From: Fagopyrum homotropicum
Lineage: Eukaryota; Streptophyta; Magnoliopsida; Caryophyllales; Polygonaceae
Assembly: GCA_033239125.1 (NCBI GenBank)
Contig: BSWB01000001.1
Span: forward strand, 60,989,416 to 61,053,415
DNA: 64,000 bases
Reading direction: 5' to 3'
The notes below the pieces were generated by a model that ran no database searches, had not been told where the DNA came from, and was given only the letters and a program-made list of their open reading frames with translations. Position 1 is the stretch's first letter, and each line of letters opens with the position of its first letter. The translations under genes were made by a program, and so were the position numbers. Shown piece by piece: positions 42,250-52,449 of the stretch.

Positions 42250-42680
42250 CTAGAGCTTCCTATGTTTCATCAAAACAACCATAAGCTTCTCATGTTCATC
42301 TTCACTCAAATCGGAACTAACAATAACGGGAAACGTAGAATTAGTTCCAAGAAATACATACCTCAAATGTGTGGGAAGTGGCTTCAATTCCAAGGTTGTT
42401 GATACCTTTGGAGTGTCTTGAGGGTTGGCTGATGTCTCCTTGGAAGCCTCCAAGGGTGTGGAAGTGTTGGAAGAAGAATCATGAATGTTTGTAGAAAGAA
42501 AGAAGTTTTCTTCAGCATTTTTCAAAACCACGGTGTCACTGTTAATTCCACGGCCGTGGTTTGTGTCTGGGAGGCCGTGGAATGTGGTTTGAATTAAATC
42601 TTTGCTCTCGACATAACTTTCCACGGCTGGAATAGGTGAACCACGCCCGTGGAAACACACGATTGACCGTGGTTTCTAAC
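42250..42680 (-). pseudogene. Element G PR-RT linker with CCACGGCCGTGG words
   Basis: The linker keeps the conserved THLRYVFLGTNSTFPVIVS motif that precedes RT. Upstream, about 42520-42680, four or five CCACGG/CCGTGG half sites and one full palindrome are spread through it. The reading frame shifts here between the protease frame (ending 42594) and the linker frame (starting 42660). Confidence 0.75.
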
Positions 42681-43481
42681 ATCTTCGGAGCCATCGTACA
42701 AAATTTTGAATTCTCCAGTTTGCACTTCTCCTAGCTCCTCCAAAGCATCAATCACAACATTGCAATCCTCTTCTTCTCCTCTTTCCATGATGCTCATGGT
42801 TACGACCTTTTGCAATGGATCTTTAAACAAGATCGAGCTTACTTCCTCTCTAAACACTTCTTCGTGATAGAGGTTGAACATATCCTCTCCAAGCGCAGGT
42901 TCTTTTGCCAAAGTTGAGAGAACAAATTCACCATTCTCTTCTCTTATGTAGAAGGCCAATCTAGCATTCTTGCAATCTACCATACAGTTGGAAGTTGCAA
43001 AAAAAGGTCTCCCAAGTATGATCGGGACTGGACAATCTGCAAGAATGTCAAGCACAACAAAATCTATAGGAATATAGAACTTACCGAGCTTGACCGGGAT
43101 GTCTTCAATGATTCCTACGGGTCGAGTTATGGATCGATCCTCCATGTACAACGTCATCTTTACCAGTTTAGGTTCACCTAAATCGACCTTCCTACACAAA
43201 GCAAGCGGAATGATGCTTACACTTGCTCCTAAATCACAAAGAGCATCGTATGTGATTTCTCCAACTCCTATTGGTATGCAAAATGACCCCGGATCTCGCA
43301 GCTTTGGGGGCATCTTCTCCGTCATTGTTTTGATGAGCTCCGAAGATTCCGAACTCTTCTTGACTTCTCCAAAGTCTTCCAGCTTCCTCTTGTTAGAGAG
43401 GATCTCCTTTAAGAACTTCCCGTAAGCGGGCATACCTACAATTGCATCAATGAAAGGTATGTTAATATGCATTTTGCTCAT
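42594..43481 (-). pseudogene. Element G protease region
   Basis: A 295-codon frame with MHINIPFIDAIVGMPAYGKF (conserved pre-protease segment), the protease motif CDLGASVSIIP near residue 85 and VPIILGRPFFATSNC near 157. The Asp-Leu-Gly form is normal for Athila proteases. It ends in the word-rich linker with a frame change. Confidence 0.85.
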
Positions 43482-44110
43482 TAGATCAATAAACTTACCG
43501 AATTGCTTGTCTAGACGCGCTCTTGCTCTAGATTGGGAGAATGGTAGAGGAGGTTTGTAAGCTGGAGGAGGAACATGAACATCTTCCTTCTCCTTCTCCT
43601 TTTCTTTCTCTTTCTCAACGGGGACTTCGACGAACTTTGGTTGCGGGTCGGTGGTTGTACACCACTTCTAGTTGTGATAGCCATCACCCTTCCCTTTGGA
43701 TTGTCCTCCGTCTTTCCGGGAAGCTTCCCTTGGTCTCTAGGAACTTCTCCAGCCTTGCTGAAAACTTGGTTTCCTAAAGATTTTTGTGCTTTATCAACCG
43801 AAGTGATATGATTCTCTAGTCCCTAGAGATTTCCCAAGATTGTCTCTAGCATAGCATCATGCTTATCCTTCTCCGGTTTGCTCGAGCTATTCGACGTTTG
43901 ACCCTGAGTCTTCAAAGGAGTAGAAGAAGATGGAGGTGTTAGTGCATTTTCATCATGTGAATAGGGATTACCGGGGTTTTGTTGGTTGGATCTCTAATTG
44001 TTGTTGTTGGAGTTCCTGTTTTTGTTGTTCCAGTTATTGTTCCGGTAGTAGTTCCTATTGCCTTGGTTATTGTCCCTTCCTAGGTAGCCAGCATCTTGCT
44101 CCTTCGTTCT
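43482..44110 (-). pseudogene. Element G gag-protease linker, interrupted
   Basis: On the minus strand the asparagine-rich gag tail and the GEVPRDQGKLPGKTEDNPKG / MAITTRSG motif seen in A are present but split by stops (for example at about 44108, 43994 and 43826) and a frame change near 43640. Confidence 0.7.
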
Positions 44111-45316
44111 TTAAAGGCTAGTTTCTATGACTTCCTTCAACTCCTTGATCTCGTTGTTGAGGGAAAATATTTGAGTTTGTGCAGCATGAGTTAACTTTGC
44201 TCCTAGATCTCCCGAATTCCGATTCCAAGCATCAATCTTCCTATGGGAATACTTCTCAATCACTTGGGCTTGCTTCTCAATGAAGTCCCAAGCGTCATCT
44301 TCTCTCATGCCCATGAATGTACCACAAGAAAGAGATTGGAGTTTGAATTTTGTCTCCACAACCAATCCTTTGTAGTAGATCTCTAATAATTCCAGCTTTG
44401 AAATGCCATGATGTGGGCAATCCAATAGAAGATCCTGAAACCTTTCCCAAGATTGAAACAAGTTTTCGTTAGGTTTCATAGAAAAAGCATTTATCTTACC
44501 TCTCAATTCCGCCGTTTTGGATGGCAGAAAGAACTTGGTGAGAAACGCCGAAGTCAAGTCCTCCCATGTGTTGAGCTTTGCAGCCGGAAGAGCTTGATAC
44601 CAAGGTAAAGCTTTGTCCTTCAAAGAGAAGAAGAACGGTCTCATCTTGTAGTTGTTGTTGTTAACCCTTTGAGGTTTCAAAGTTTCCATGAGAATCTCAA
44701 AATTTTGCAAATGTTGATGCGGAAATTCAGCTTCCGTTCCTCCTAACTGATTTTGGCAGATCATAGTGATGACTTGTGGACGCATCCCAAAGTCATGATC
44801 ATCTTGCTCTCCAAGATTCACACCTAGACGGCGTGGTTGTTGAATTGGGTCTATTCGTTGCCCAAGGGTTCGTGGTTCACCCACGACTTCAGCAACTCTC
44901 GCCTCTCTAGCACGAGGGCGAGGATCAACAGGAGCACGAGGATTAAATGGTGGTATGTTCTCTAGTTCCGGCATCTCATCATCGTCGGATAATTCAGCTA
45001 TAGATACCTTAGCTTTCTTCTTCTTCTTCTTAGCGTCATTCCTCTCTAGTTTCATGTCTAGAATCATCGCACGAAGCTCCTCTATTTGAAACAGATTACG
45101 CTCTTTTTCCTCTAAGCGAGCCTTCTCACTCAATTGGAGTTGAACTCGTGTTTCATCTAACTCCTCTTGGATGGTCTTCTCATTATTTTCAGCCATCTTT
45201 TTCTCTTTTAGCTTTCTTCTCAAAGTTTTCTCTAATTCAGGATCAAAAGGAACGAGATCTTTGGTGGATCTAGACTTTCGCATATACCTATGAAAATTCC
45301 TGCAAATATCACTCAA
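44111..45316 (-). CDS. Element G Gag (capsid region), 401 codons open
   Basis: An uninterrupted frame covering most of Gag: N-terminal MSDICRNFHRYMRKSRSTKD, a charged coiled-coil region at about 30-105 (KKKKKKAKV near 95), a linker, then the Retrotrans_gag core with HQHLQNFEILMETLKPQRV, FFFSLKDKALPWYQALPAAK and FLPSKTAELRGKINAFSMKP, ending at a stop where A continues. There is no zinc knuckle, as usual for Athila Gag. It is the best reference in this window for locating the lesions in A's gag. Confidence 0.85.
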   Translation of the reverse strand: MSDICRNFHRYMRKSRSTKDLVPFDPELEKTLRRKLKEKKMAENNEKTIQEELDETRVQLQLSEKARLEEKERNLFQIEELRAMILDMKLERNDAKKKKKKAKVSIAELSDDDEMPELENIPPFNPRAPVDPRPRAREARVAEVVGEPRTLGQRIDPIQQPRRLGVNLGEQDDHDFGMRPQVITMICQNQLGGTEAEFPHQHLQNFEILMETLKPQRVNNNNYKMRPFFFSLKDKALPWYQALPAAKLNTWEDLTSAFLTKFFLPSKTAELRGKINAFSMKPNENLFQSWERFQDLLLDCPHHGISKLELLEIYYKGLVVETKFKLQSLSCGTFMGMREDDAWDFIEKQAQVIEKYSHRKIDAWNRNSGDLGAKLTHAAQTQIFSLNNEIKELKEVIETSL

Positions 45317-45388
45317 GTAGATAGATCAAATCACAAGAGCAAAGCTCCCAAGCTTGACAACCGAGAGTCGTATTTGGCCTAAACCAAA

Positions 45389-45406
45389 TCCCCGGCAACG
45401 GCGCCA
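45389..45406 (-). other. Primer binding site of element G, tRNA-Asp type
   Basis: TGGCGCCGTTGCCGGGGA on the minus strand, 6 bases from the 5' LTR end at 45413. Confidence 0.9.
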
Positions 45407-45412
45407 AAAACT

Positions 45413-46030
45413 TGTTCGCTCAAAAGTGTGTGCGTCAAAGTCTTAATATTTATAAAAATGAAATTAAGCAAAAGCGAACCCACAGTGTACGGATCGGCGT
45501 AGTAAAGCAAGAATTCCAGAGTATCGAACTCAAGGATTTGGGGGGAACAAATCCAGTTCACAAATTATCAAGCAAGTAAATACAGAAGCTTTGCAAATAA
45601 ATATTAGGAAAACAGCAATTCTAAAGATCCGGATATCCAATTGTGACAATTGATTCAAGATATTCTATAGATGTAAGGACAAAGTTGGGATTGCAAAGGT
45701 ATATCTAATGTAAGCTTATGTACGGTGAAGTTCCAAAACCCTATATTTCTCACCCAAAGGCTCTCTTTATAAAGGTTGTTGAGGCTGCAATATAGAAAGG
45801 ATCAAAGGATAAGAATTACTCTCAAATACCCATGCCCAAACCCAAGGGAATAAAAGACAAGCAAACGGTTAAGGTTGTGACACTCAAAACCGAAATAGAG
45901 GATGTTGAGTCTCACTACTACCTAGAAAAGGTAAGCCAAGGCTAGGTTAAGGAAAATCTCTAACTTTGGATCAAGGCAAAACCAAAGGACGTACGATAGA
46001 GGAAACCACGGCTGGATCTTGAAGAACCAC
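45413..46030 (-). mobile_element. 5' LTR of element G, inner 618 bp
   Basis: The minus-strand end is TTGAGCGAACA, and the CGAACCCACAGTGTACGGAT phrase matches A's U5. It carries decayed CCACGG words near 46003-46030 and stops at the insertion of E. Confidence 0.85.
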
Positions 46031-47669
46031 TGTAAGAGCCTTAGTCTTCGAGAGATCCAACACTTGCGTTTCAGCTGAGACGCAGTTGCCTTTCTTATTT
46101 GGAGCTGCAGTGGGCCGCCCCTGCGGTGTGTGATGGGCTGCAACCATCTTCTTTGACCCGAGCTTTGCTTTTTGACACCTTCTCCTTTATATTTCCTTCT
46201 TCCTTCAGATGAGGGTTTCCTCAATCTCTTTCCTGCTTCATCTCTCTCTCTCCCTACGCTCTTCTTCTTCTTCTTCTTCTTCTTCTTCTTCTTCTTCTTC
46301 TTCTTCTTCTTCTTCTTCTTCTTCTTCTTCTTCTTCTCCTCTCTTCTCCTTTGGATCCTTGCTTGTACTTCTCTTGAGTTTTGTGAGTTTTGAGAGCCTT
46401 TTGTTCTTGGCTTGTTTGATGAGTGTTGATGTTGTTGTTGTTGTGTCTTGTGAGCCAGCTTGAGGTGGTGATGGTGTTGTGTTGATCTCCTAGGAAGCTC
46501 AGTTGGTAAGCTTTCATGGCTTTTCTTCTTTCCTTCCTTTTCTCTTCATCTTTTCATCTCTTTCCTTAGTCTAGCCTTGATCCCTTAGGGTTGGATCTTG
46601 TTTCAGCCTTAATTGGCTTGTGTTGATGTATATATATGTATGTTCTGTATGTATAAAGATATTGGAGTGAAGAAGATCGAGTGAAGAAGCAAGGAGGAGC
46701 TGAAGGTGTGTCTTCCGCACGGCCAGCCACCCCTACGCCACCTGCAGCCGCCCCCTGCGTTGTCTGGCAGCCGCCCCTGCGCCACTACCTAGCCGCTCTT
46801 GCGGCCACCTGCACCAGCTTGGTGTTGCACTTGGTTCTGCAGGTGTGTGTTGCTTCTAGGCTTATCTTAGGATGCCTTTGTTCCCTCCTTTCCTAGCGTG
46901 AGTGTATAGGATCATGCTAGAGGTGTGAGGATGTGTTTGGTTGAGGTTATGATCAGTTTATGCCTTATACGGTTCTAAGGACTTAGGTTGTTGTTGGTTG
47001 AGGTTTTGAGATTGAGTATGATTCCTATGGATCCCTTTGGGTCTAGGTGTGACCCCTTTGATGAATAGAGGTTGATATCTTTTTATGCCTTATTATTAGG
47101 TAGTGCCCCTCTCTCAAGACTTGAGGTTGATCGTGTTTGAGTTGTGTACGAGGTTGAGGTAAGTCCATAGGACTTACTTAGCTACCATCCCTATATCGGG
47201 TGTTTGCATGAGTGGTTTGTGCTTTATATGATTGCTATGATAGCATGAGTTGCCGCTTTTATCGACCTATGTTATATTGAATGTCCCACTGCATGGCTGT
47301 GATAACCTTTCCCTTTCATCCCGCCGTGGAGTCTGGGAGGTTCTCTGATGTTGGGCCAGACTGGTTTACAAGAAGGGTGCAATCCACTCTCATAGGGTAC
47401 ACGGATTGTGTGACCGATACTCGTACAGCTGGACATTGCACTCAGAGGCGGGGATGTATCGGTCCTCGTGTCACATACTTTCATCTATCTATATATATAC
47501 AGTTTTTGAGTGAATGATTATTATATAAAGATAATAAATGGGTAAATGTGTGATAGCATGCTGATGTGTTTATCTTTCATGGTTGTGCTTGTGCTTATGC
47601 ATTACCTCATATATGTATGGTTAGCTAACGGTTTCATACCGTCTTGTAGATGTTTGCAGGTTAGGCGCT
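46031..47669 (+). mobile_element. Element E 5' LTR, first part
   Basis: It runs from TGTAAGAGCC to the D insertion (target 5-mer GCGCT at 47665-47669). It contains CCGCCCCTGCGG words at 46111-46135 and 46715-46810, a (CTT)n run and, near 47620-47660, a GGTTAGCTAACGGTTTCATA phrase shared with the LTR of element B, showing that B and E are related lineages. Confidence 0.85.
46260..46336 (+). repeat. (CTT)n microsatellite, about 25 units
   Basis: An uninterrupted CTT run in the E LTR, which creates spurious poly-Ser, poly-Phe and poly-Arg frames. The homologous place in the 3' LTR (about 63477-63490) has only about four units, so the run expanded in this copy. Confidence 0.95.
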
Positions 47670-47847
47670 TGATAGGTGATAGAATCACTATCATTTAGGA
47701 TAGCTTTTAGAGTCTTTTTATTGCATTAGTGTCGGTTTATGCTACTAAGTCCTTGGTCTAGAAGAAGAAGACTAAAAGAAGATAAAGAAGGAGTTATAAG
47801 CACTTAGGAGTAAAGTTCGTTCACGAAGCAAAACTTCTGTTGCTTCA

Positions 47848-48262
47848 CCGCCCCTGCGGAGCCTTGTCACCGCCCCTGCGGATGACACCTTACTCCGGAG
47901 CGTTCCCTACGCCTTCGCCAGCGACAGCCGGGAAGACGGTCACCGCACTTGCGTCAACCCTTGGCGCCCCTACGGTGACTTGCCCTGAAGAAGCGAAGAC
48001 CAGCGCCCCTGCGCCTTCCCCTGCGCCTCTGCCTGCGCCTCAACCTGGGAGCTGGAAGATGAAGAGTCAGTTTCACTGCCCCTGCGTTGAGACTAGGACG
48101 CCCTGGCGGCATGGCATCAGAAAGAACAAGAAGTTGAAGAGTCGGACGTTTGAAGAGCATTAAAGATCCGCCCCTGCGGAATTGCCTAGCCGCCCCTGCG
48201 GCCATGAAGAAGATCAAGCGTTTCTGCCTTCACCGCCCCTAGGAGCTGAAGGCCGCCCCTGC
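47848..48262 (+). repeat. CCGCCCCTGCGG word cluster in the D LTR
   Basis: Copies at 47848 and 47870, near 48168, 48189 and 48251, a broken one near 48232 and half sites between. The 5' part also yields an apparent 107-codon proline/alanine-rich frame that recurs at 56750; its composition comes from the words rather than from a protein gene. Confidence 0.85.
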
Positions 48263-48364
48263 GGTTCAACGACAAAAGCTTTACTCCGGCTGTTTACACC
48301 ACCTTTATCGCATTAAAGGTGGTTGTTTGGGCCGCTATTTACTCCTATTTAGTGTCTTTTGTAG

Positions 48365-48373
48365 TATAAATAG
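48365..48373 (+). promoter_or_regulatory. TATA box of D LTR (also 51549-51557, 57278-57286)
   Basis: TATAAATAG is conserved in all three LTR copies about 110 bp after the last CCGCCCCTGCGG word. It is the likely start region of the D transcript. Confidence 0.6.
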
Positions 48374-48870
48374 TCCTTGGTTGATTGCTAGAATCATCCA
48401 CTTATCATCCAATTTAGAATTCACTTTTCCATTAAAACTTTCTTGCTACCTTTGTAATGAGTTGCTGACTCCCTTGCTACATTGGGTTGGTTTGAAGCTG
48501 CATTGTTTACCTTGGTTGTAAGTTTTTTCTAATATAAGTTTTCATTCAGTAATTCTTTGTGTTTCCTTGATCTCAATTGTCTAATTGCATGTTTTACCAT
48601 TACTTGAGATTGATCACCTTAGGTCCTAAAGTGCATGCAAAGAACTAGGATTAAAAGATTCCGGATTCGGGTCTTTAATCTAGTAGTAAACTTTAAGTAA
48701 TAACGGGCTGTAATTGCTTAAAGAAAAGGAACACAAACATAAACATAAGTTTAACGGTTTTAATCTTTTCTTTATATCCCTTAGTCTTTGTTTGAAAGCT
48801 AGCTTGTTATTTGTTCTTGTAGGTTTACGGAACACTAACATGTTAAGTTGTGTTGATGCCGGTTGGCTCA

Positions 48871-48871
<1 letters not shown>

Positions 48872-48926
<55 letters not shown>
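48872..48926 (+). repeat. Compound (CA)n(TA)n microsatellite
   Basis: About 14 CA units then about 14 TA units in this D LTR copy. The other copies have about 5 plus 5 (near 52056) and only a short CATATATATG (near 57784). The length differences mark independent slippage after the copies separated. Confidence 0.95.
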
Positions 48927-48929
<3 letters not shown>

Positions 48930-49556
48930 CGAGACGGGAGATTACTTGAAAACTTGTAAAAGGAACTCACCAAAGTAGCAATCGCATGCTTAGAATCAAC
49001 CTAGTGTAGATTCACCCATCATTGTCTTACTTGTAGCGTTATTTGTTTTTATAAGTTTTTGTGTGCATCAATTCAATCAAACCCCCCCCCCTTGTTACTT
49101 GTTTATATAATCAATAATTGCATTTAATAATACCAAAATCTCTTGGGTTCGACCCTTGCTTAACAACTATACTCGTTTTAGTGCTAAGTCGGGATTATAT
49201 TTTGATAAGATAAAACAACCTCTAGAATAGAGTCTTGTCAGCACTGCTGAGTGATGTGGCAGGGTGACAGGCCGAGGAGTCTCGTACATTAGGTGGTTGG
49301 TTTGGGATGTCTTTGTTTTCCCCTCCTGCGTGAGGATGATGTCTTGTTTCCCCTCTTGTGTGAGGATGTTGTTTTATACTCGGCTATGTTGTCTTTACCT
49401 TTGGTTGTACAGTTTATACAATTTTATGTATTTGTTTTATATTTGTCAGTGTCATGTTGTAAGGTTCAGTGAACTTGTTATCAAGCTAGGGTTAGGACCA
49501 TTGTGAGATCCTAGCCCAATGTGACATCCCGAGTCCTGCGGATTCGGGGTGTTACA

Positions 49557-49580
49557 GAGCCTTAGGTGAGAACAATGACA
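49557..49580 (+). other. Primer-site region of element E (copy 1; copy 2 at 58421)
   Basis: After the LTR end GGGTGTTACA the sequence runs GAGCCTTAGGTG. Only the GAGCC end of the usual TGGTATCAGAGCC is found, suggesting loss of about 8 bases or an overlap of the LTR end with the primer site. Both copies share it, so the change predates the duplication. Confidence 0.5.
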
Positions 49581-49943
49581 CTTGCTACCTGCAATGAGGT
49601 TTGATGGGTAAAATAAACAGAAACCACATGGGATCTGACATTTTCAAAGGTTTTGGTTTTAAGTGTGGTTTTGGGATAGAATGTACGAGAAGTCGTCACC
49701 TCTGCCATGGATCTCTACAACATAGATATGTATATATATGTGTGTGTACTATGGATTATGTGGATATATTATATATATGTTTATTGAGACATATGGCATA
49801 TATATAGCCTTATAAGATTAGATGTGTATATCCTACATATGGCTCAGACTAGAGCAGTATCTATAGTGGGACGAGGTAGGGGTACATCCTCTCTTCCTTC
49901 AATAGTGATGAGTCAGTGAACAGTTTCCGCTATTTTACCGCCT

Positions 49944-50647
49944 ATGGCAAAGAACGAGTTGGAAGAGGCTGATCATGTCTCCATGAGTAGACTCGAGTTT
50001 CAAGAATATATGCGCCAAGTATATGAGGCTGTAAGAGCGGGTAGACCTACACCGTATTTACCAACATCTGTGAGACCTACTGAAGCTTCTGGATCAGAGG
50101 AGAAGCAATGGCCCGAATTAGTTAGTGGAGAAGCGAAGATGATGAATGTTGGACCAAGTCAGATATCAGGACGATCAAGTGGTCCTTTGGCTATGAAGAC
50201 GACTAGCAAGGAACTACAGTGTTTTAATGACGGGAAGTTTGGAAACCGACGAGTAGTGTGTCCAAAGGCGCCAATAATATGCTTTACGTGTGGTAAAGCA
50301 GGGTATAGAGCGAAGTTTTGTCGACAGGGGGCGTTGCCTTTACAAGTTCCCTCCCGGAGTAGGATTATTAAAGGTGGACGACGAAGATCGAGTTACCATT
50401 TAGTTGCACACGGTGTAAGAATGGGACGGTTATGTTTCAACTATGGCTATCCAGTTTGTGTTCTGAGTGTCCCTTGGAACCGATCGCTTGCTTCACCTGT
50501 GGTGAACTAGGCCATCTGGCCCCTTTCTGTCAGCAAGGTAGTGTTTCTTCTCGGCAAGACCTTCCTCTTTCCGGTGCAGAAAGAGTAGAAGTGGAGGCTA
50601 TGGCGATGACCTCAGGGATATCTGAGGAGCATAGATCTGAGGTTTGA
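49944..50647 (+). pseudogene. Element E gag remnant with zinc knuckles, copy 1
   Basis: A 188-codon frame starting MAKNELEEADHVSMSRLEFQ, followed by a shifted frame to 50647. It is much shorter than a normal Tekay gag: the N-terminal part leads almost directly into knuckle-like motifs CFTCGKAGYRAKFC and, in the next frame, CFTCGELGHLAPFC, with a decayed CFNDGKFGNRRVVC before them. The knuckles follow CX2CX4(H/Y)X4C. Most of the capsid domain is deleted. Confidence 0.7.
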
Positions 50648-51309
50648 GTGATGATATGCAATGGAGCTGCTAGCGTTAGTTGTACAAGTACCATTCTCGT
50701 TAATGGTTTACCTAGTGGAGTTCTGTTTGTTGTGAGTGCTATGCACTTTTTGTCTTTCGATGCATGCGTTAATAGTTGACTGTGGAAACAGTAGAAGGTA
50801 GACTTTCCCTTACAGGATTACTAGTTAGGGGTCTGAAGTAACCGCGAGATATGTATTTGTCCCCTTTATTCAGGGACTTGTGTATGGCTTGTAGACCTCT
50901 TTGTCATGCCTTAGGTGCATGAGAAGGTCATTATGTGTGTGGTTTGGATGAATAGATATCATGTTGTATTAGATGTGAGTTGGATGATTGTTGTAGTCTC
51001 TACTGAGATAGACTAGATAGAGATCTTCCGAGGCTACGACCTTTGAAGAGGCGAGTCTTGTCATTAGTGCCGTATGAGAAGCGAGATTGATAATAGAAGG
51101 AGGTGATGTTTTCTAATTTTATGCCATGAAGGAGTGAGATAGTTCCACATTGGAGGATATTCCAGTGGTTTATGAGCTTATAGATGTGTTACTGAACCGT
51201 CTAATATGCCGCCTCAACGGAGTATGGACTTTGATATTGCGTTGAAGTAAGGTACAAGACTGGTTGGGAAGGCCCATAACATATGGCGCCTATTGAGATG
51301 TTAGAGTTG
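50648..51309 (+). pseudogene. Element E protease-to-RT start, decayed, copy 1
   Basis: No open frame. Scattered phrases match the start of Tekay pol; the last bases encode an MAPIEMLELKK stretch, the usual lead into RT. Copy 2 continues into RT after this point. Confidence 0.5.
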
Positions 51310-52385
51310 AAGAAGTTGAAGAGTCGGACGTTTGAAGAGCATTAAAGATCCGCCCCTGCGGAATTGCCTAGCCGCCCCTGCGGCCATGAAGAAGATCAAG
51401 CGTTTCTGCCTTCACCGCCCCTGGGAGCTGAAGGCCGCCCCAGCGGTTCAACGACAGAAGCTTTACTCCGGCTATTTACACCACCTTTATGGCCTTAAAG
51501 GTGGCTGTTTTGGGCCGGCTATTTACTCATATTTAGTGTCTTTTGTAGTATAAATAGTCCTTGGTTGATTGCTAGAATCATCCACTTATCATCCAATTTA
51601 GAATTCACTTGTCCATTAAAACTTTCTTGCTAGCTTTGTAATGAGTTGCTAACTCCCTTGCTACATTGGGTTGGTTTGAAGCTGCATTGTTTACCTTGGT
51701 TGTAAGTTTTTTCTAATATAAGTTTTCATTCAGTAATTCTTTGTGTTTCCTTGATCTCAATTGTCTAATTGCATGTTTTACCATTACTTGAGATTGATCA
51801 CCTTAGGTCCTAAAGTGCATGCAAAGAACTAGGATTAAAAGATTCCGGGTTTGGGTCTTTAATCTAGTAGTAAACTTTAAGTAATAACGGGCTGTAATTG
51901 CTTAAAGAAAAGGAACACAAACATAAAGATAAGTTTAACGGTTTTAATCATTTCTTTATATCCCTTAGTCTTTGTTTGAAAGCTAGCTTGTTATTTGTTC
52001 TTGTAGGTTTACGGAACACTAACATGTTAAGTTGTGTTGATGCCGGTTGGCTCAACACACACACATATATATATATGATCGAGACGGGAGATTACTTGAA
52101 AACTTGTAAAAGGAACTCACCAAAGTAGCAATCGCATGCTTAGAATCAACCTAGTGTAGATTCACCCATCATTGTCTTACTTGTTGCGTTATTTGTTTTC
52201 ATAAGTTTTTGTGTGCATCAATTCAATCAAACCCCCCTTATTATTTGTTTATATAATCAATAATTGCATTTAATAATACCAAACTCTCTTGGGTTCGGCC
52301 CTTGCTTAACCACTATACTCGTTTTAGTGCTACGTCGGGATTATATTTTGATAAGATAAAACGACCTCTAGAATTTGAGTTGTCA
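51310..52385 (+). mobile_element. 5' LTR of element D, 5'-truncated by the duplication joint
   Basis: It corresponds to 48128-49240 of the solo LTR and ends TTGAGTTGTCA just before the primer site. The first about 460 bp of the LTR are missing because the duplication breakpoint lies inside it. Four CCGCCCCTGCGG-type words remain near 51350-51450. Confidence 0.88.
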
Positions 52386-52390
52386 AATTT

Positions 52391-52408
52391 TGGCGCCGTT
52401 GCCGGGGA
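52391..52408 (+). other. Primer binding site of element D, tRNA-Asp type
   Basis: TGGCGCCGTTGCCGGGGA, 5 bases after the LTR end TTGTCA. Identical to the sites of A and G. Confidence 0.92.
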
Positions 52409-52449
52409 ATTTAGTGTTTCTATTGTTATTATTGATTTGAACAATTTTT

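Larger units (their letters stand above)
40558..46030 (-). mobile_element. Element G: truncated Athila/Tat-like element, minus strand
   Basis: It reads LTR (partial, 45413-46030), tRNA-Asp primer site, gag, protease, RT, RNase H, then stops before the integrase zinc finger at about 40558. Over its length it is close to element A in gag, protease and RT but differs in the PR-RT linker and LTR words. The integrase, env-position ORF and 3' LTR are missing. Its 5' LTR is cut by element E at 46031, so the outer LTR part should lie beyond E, outside this window. Confidence 0.85.
47670..49240 (+). mobile_element. Chimeric solo LTR of element D inside the E LTR
   Basis: 1571 bp, TGATAGGTGAT...AGTCTTGTCA, flanked by GCGCT and GCACT (target duplication with one change). 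No primer site follows; E LTR sequence resumes at once. Up to about 49020 it shares variants with the D 5' LTR (51310-52385); after that it shares them with the D 3' LTR (56580-58104). It is therefore the product of LTR-LTR recombination. Confidence 0.85.
49241..51309 (+). repeat. Duplicated block of element E, copy 1
   Basis: The end of the E 5' LTR (to 49556) plus E internal DNA up to GAGTTGAAGAAG, nearly identical to 58105-60181. At 51310-51315 it joins D LTR sequence through the shared AAGAAG. Confidence 0.9.

Noticed and set aside
46172..46517. Frames of poly-Ser, poly-Phe and poly-Arg (84-87 codons)
   Set aside because: They are translations of the (CTT)n microsatellite in the E LTR in three frames, not genes.
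47840..48163. 107-codon proline/alanine-rich frame, repeated at 56750-57073
   Set aside because: It recurs because both are copies of the same LTR, and it consists of CCGCCCCTGCGG words. There is no family resemblance and the LTR TATA box lies downstream of it.
51310..52385. A second, independent insertion of D
   Set aside because: The LTR here begins mid-sequence at a 6-bp microhomology with E and has no target duplication, so a duplication joint explains it better than insertion.
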